In this document: positions 40,627-42,477 of the stretch, one piece after another
Numbering within the stretch: the stretch's first letter is position 1
How the letters are laid out: every line of letters begins with the position of its first letter
Assembly (NCBI GenBank): GCA_023433925.1
Contig: JAEYTO010000106.1
Location: forward strand, 1-42,477
DNA length: 42,477 nt
Direction of reading: 5' to 3'
From: Pseudomonadota bacterium
GTDB lineage: Bacteria; Desulfobacterota; Desulfovibrionia; Desulfovibrionales; Desulfovibrionaceae
Made by a program: the position numbers and the translations under genes
Notes under the pieces: model-generated
Databases searched by the model: none
What the model was told of the DNA's origin: nothing
What the model saw: only the letters and a program-made list of their open reading frames with translations

Positions 40627-41067
40627 CTACGGCTGCCCTGAAGGCTGGCTTCGGATTGCGCCTGCGATGCGTTGCGCATAGTGGTTCATCTCCTCCTTGC
40701 CGGTGTAGGACTTCTGGCCCCAGAGTGCTAGGCCGTCACCCGCGAAGCGCGGAATGAGGTGGAAGTGGGCGTGCATCACCACCTGTCCTGCCTCGGCGTT
40801 CGTGTTCATGCCAAGGTTGAGACCGTCCGCCCCGGTCCCTTCCATGACTGCCCTGCCCACGATCCTCAGGGCCGTTACAAGCTCCTCGCCCAGATCGCTA
40901 GGCAGATCGAGCAGGGTACGATAGTGATCCTTCGGGGTGAGCAGGACATGGCCCTTCATGGTGGGCGCGATGTCCAGGAAGGCGAGCAGCCGCCCGCTCT
41001 CGTAGACCTTGGCGCAAGGCACCTCGCCGGCCGCGATCTTGCAGAAGATGCACTGATCGTCCCTCAC
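40627..41067 (-). CDS. HIT-family nucleotide-binding protein
   Basis: This 146-residue protein has the histidine triad VMHAHFHLIPR and a starting CIFCKIAAGE, as in bacterial HinT-type hydrolases of adenosine phosphoramidates. It heads the HIT-IHF pair. The C-terminal region is slightly extended. Substrate is unknown. Confidence 0.94.
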   Translation of the reverse strand: MRDDQCIFCKIAAGEVPCAKVYESGRLLAFLDIAPTMKGHVLLTPKDHYRTLLDLPSDLGEELVTALRIVGRAVMEGTGADGLNLGMNTNAEAGQVVMHAHFHLIPRFAGDGLALWGQKSYTGKEEMNHYAQRIAGAIRSQPSGQP

Positions 41068-41247
41068 GCTCCTGCCTCCTGTTCTCTCGGTCCGCTTTCG
41101 GCCCGCTTCGGCCTGTTTTTGCCAGGGCCGGTTTCGGCATCACTGCCGGTATTAGCTAAATTTAACGAACTCAGCATGTTAAATCAAGGCGTTTAGATTA
41201 ATATTCACGCCGTCCCTTGCAACCGCGCGGCCCGCGCCGGCCCGCAC

Positions 41248-42291
41248 GTGAAGAGCATGCGCCTGACCGCCTTCCGCCATCCCCGCCCGCGCCAGGGGCC
41301 GCGCCGCCCGCGCGTGCTCCCGGTGTTCCTGCCCCACCACGGCTGTCCCGGACGCTGCCGATTCTGCTCGCAGCGCTTGCAGACCGGCCTGGCGCCCGCG
41401 CCCCTGGCCGAGCACCACGCCCGCCTGGCCGCCGAGCTCGGGCGGCTGTCCGCCTCGAACGCGCCGCCCCTGGAGATCGGCTTCTACGGCGCGACCTTCA
41501 CGGCCCTGCCCGCGCCCTGGCCCGAGCGTTTCGTGAGCCTGGCCGCAACATACATGAAAACCGGGCTTGTGGAACGTATCCGCTGCTCCACGCGCCCGGA
41601 CGCCTGCGATCCCATCCTGCTTGCCAGGCTGCGCGAACTCGGCCTGTCCCTGGTGGAGGTCGGCGTGCAATCCTTCGACTCCGCTGCCCTGGCCCGCGCC
41701 TGTCGCGGCCACGGCCCCGAAGCGGCCCTGGCCGGCTGCCGCGCGGTGCTCGATTCCGGCCTGTCCCTGGGCCTGCACCTCATGCCCGGCCTGCCGGGCC
41801 ATACACGGGCCGCCTTCCTGCGCGACATCGACACGGCCATCTCGCTGGCCCCCGAATGCGTGCGCCTGCACCCCTGCCTGGTGCTCGCCGGGACGCCCCT
41901 GGCCGACGACTTCGCGGCCGGCGCCTTTCGGCCCTGGGGCCTGCCCGCGACCATCACGCTCCTGGCCCTGGCCCTCCCGCGCCTCTGGTCCCGCTCCATC
42001 GAGGTCATTCGCGTCGGCGTCGCGCCAGAGGAGGCCTTCGTGACCTCCATCCTCGCCGGCCCCTGGCACCCGGCCCTGGGCCAGCGCGCCGCATCGCTGG
42101 CCCTTTACCTGCACATCCGCTCGCGCCTCGCCGCCCTGGGCCGGCCGCCTCGCCGCCTGCGCCTGCCCAGTCGCCATCTCAGCGACGTTCGCGGCTGGCG
42201 CAACGAACTCCTGCCGGCCTGGCGAAAGCTCGGCCTTGCCCCTCAGGCCCTGATCCCCTGGGATCACGACTTCTTCTTGCTGGAGACCTGA
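41248..42291 (+). CDS. Radical SAM protein, ELP3/HemN-like
   Basis: This 347-residue radical SAM protein has the cluster motif HHGCPGRCRFCSQ (CxxxCxxC), then IGFYGATFTALP and VEVGVQSFDSAAL, which follow the pattern of ELP3/MiaB/NifB and HemN enzymes. The reaction is not known. The C-terminal part is Arg- and Leu-rich. The start is GTG 41248 or ATG 41257; neither has a strong Shine-Dalgarno. It is divergent from the HIT gene; the AT-rich stretch 41155-41215 probably holds its promoter. Confidence 0.85.
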   Translation: MKSMRLTAFRHPRPRQGPRRPRVLPVFLPHHGCPGRCRFCSQRLQTGLAPAPLAEHHARLAAELGRLSASNAPPLEIGFYGATFTALPAPWPERFVSLAATYMKTGLVERIRCSTRPDACDPILLARLRELGLSLVEVGVQSFDSAALARACRGHGPEAALAGCRAVLDSGLSLGLHLMPGLPGHTRAAFLRDIDTAISLAPECVRLHPCLVLAGTPLADDFAAGAFRPWGLPATITLLALALPRLWSRSIEVIRVGVAPEEAFVTSILAGPWHPALGQRAASLALYLHIRSRLAALGRPPRRLRLPSRHLSDVRGWRNELLPAWRKLGLAPQALIPWDHDFFLLET

Positions 42292-42477
42292 AGTTAGTTT
42301 AGTTTGCCTGCGGCCTGAGACGACCTGTCCAACACGCCGGACGCACCATGCACACATGTCATCCTCCCCTCGGCGGCGCCTTGCTCCAGACGCCCGTTCA
42401 TTACTCGCGCCGCAAGGAGCCGGAAGTTCTTGGGGAGGGAATGGGGGGTCCGGGGGGAAGGGGAACCCCTTCGTTAA
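42292..42477. other. Gene-free window end
   Basis: No gene is seen. A perfect inverted repeat, gaagggg and ccccttc at 42457-42472, ends the window and may be a terminator hairpin. The window stops before any further gene can be judged. Confidence 0.5.

Noticed and set aside
1..42477. CRISPR array, tRNA or rRNA genes, prophage
   Set aside because: No regularly spaced repeats, tRNA cloverleaf or rRNA sequence and no phage structural genes were seen on either strand.

Overview
The window is a high-GC bacterial chromosome segment that looks like a sulfate-reducing member of the Desulfovibrionales (Desulfobacterota). This placement is an inference from gene content. The signs are tungstate uptake with formate dehydrogenase maturation genes, an Fo-only ATP synthase operon (atpZ-atpI-atpB-atpE) separate from F1 genes and followed by rex, a full three-domain NifU with NifS in a cysteine operon, and a sigma-54-type promoter before a chemoreceptor gene. 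I found no rRNA, tRNA, CRISPR array or prophage.

Layout. 1-3450: hisS and aspS on the minus strand. 3465-9230: a glycan island of FkbM methyltransferases, a glycosyltransferase-FkbM fusion, a GT4 glycosyltransferase and SAM methyltransferases. Its first gene is strikingly AT-rich, which suggests transfer. 9334-12861: a secreted PQQ-type sugar dehydrogenase and an HBM-type chemoreceptor. 13237-17489: nifU-nifS-cysK-epsC, linking cysteine synthesis to Fe-S assembly. 17635-23046: tupA, divergent from fdhE-fdhD-mobA-moaA, and then a degenerate IS1595-like transposase gene. 23230-28956: housekeeping genes on the minus strand (panC, truA, motE, fliJ, cobS, SAM hydroxide adenosyltransferase, YitT). 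29166-31653: rex and the Fo operon. 31948-39452: plus-strand Lon-like protease, MFS exporter, unknown gene, LysM lipoprotein and an unusual HMGL-like/Cache fusion enzyme. 39473-42291: rlpA, then IHF/HU and HIT on the minus strand, then a radical SAM protein.

The coherent functional blocks are these. Sulfur supply: EpsC makes O-acetylserine, CysK makes cysteine, NifS takes sulfur from it and NifU scaffolds clusters. Formate dehydrogenase maturation: TupA supplies tungstate, MoaA and MobA make the pterin dinucleotide, and FdhD and FdhE mature the enzyme. Energy and redox: Rex has a clear operator at its own gene and a weaker one at the Fo operon promoter.

The most unusual things are a 127-128 bp dispersed repeat in two inverted copies whose ends covary and which supplies the stop codon of the gene before it in both places; the HMGL-like/Cache enzyme-sensor fusion; an FdhD without the CxxC sulfur-relay motif; an Fo c-subunit with the sodium-site residues; and a four-cysteine CxxC pair in the serine acetyltransferase.
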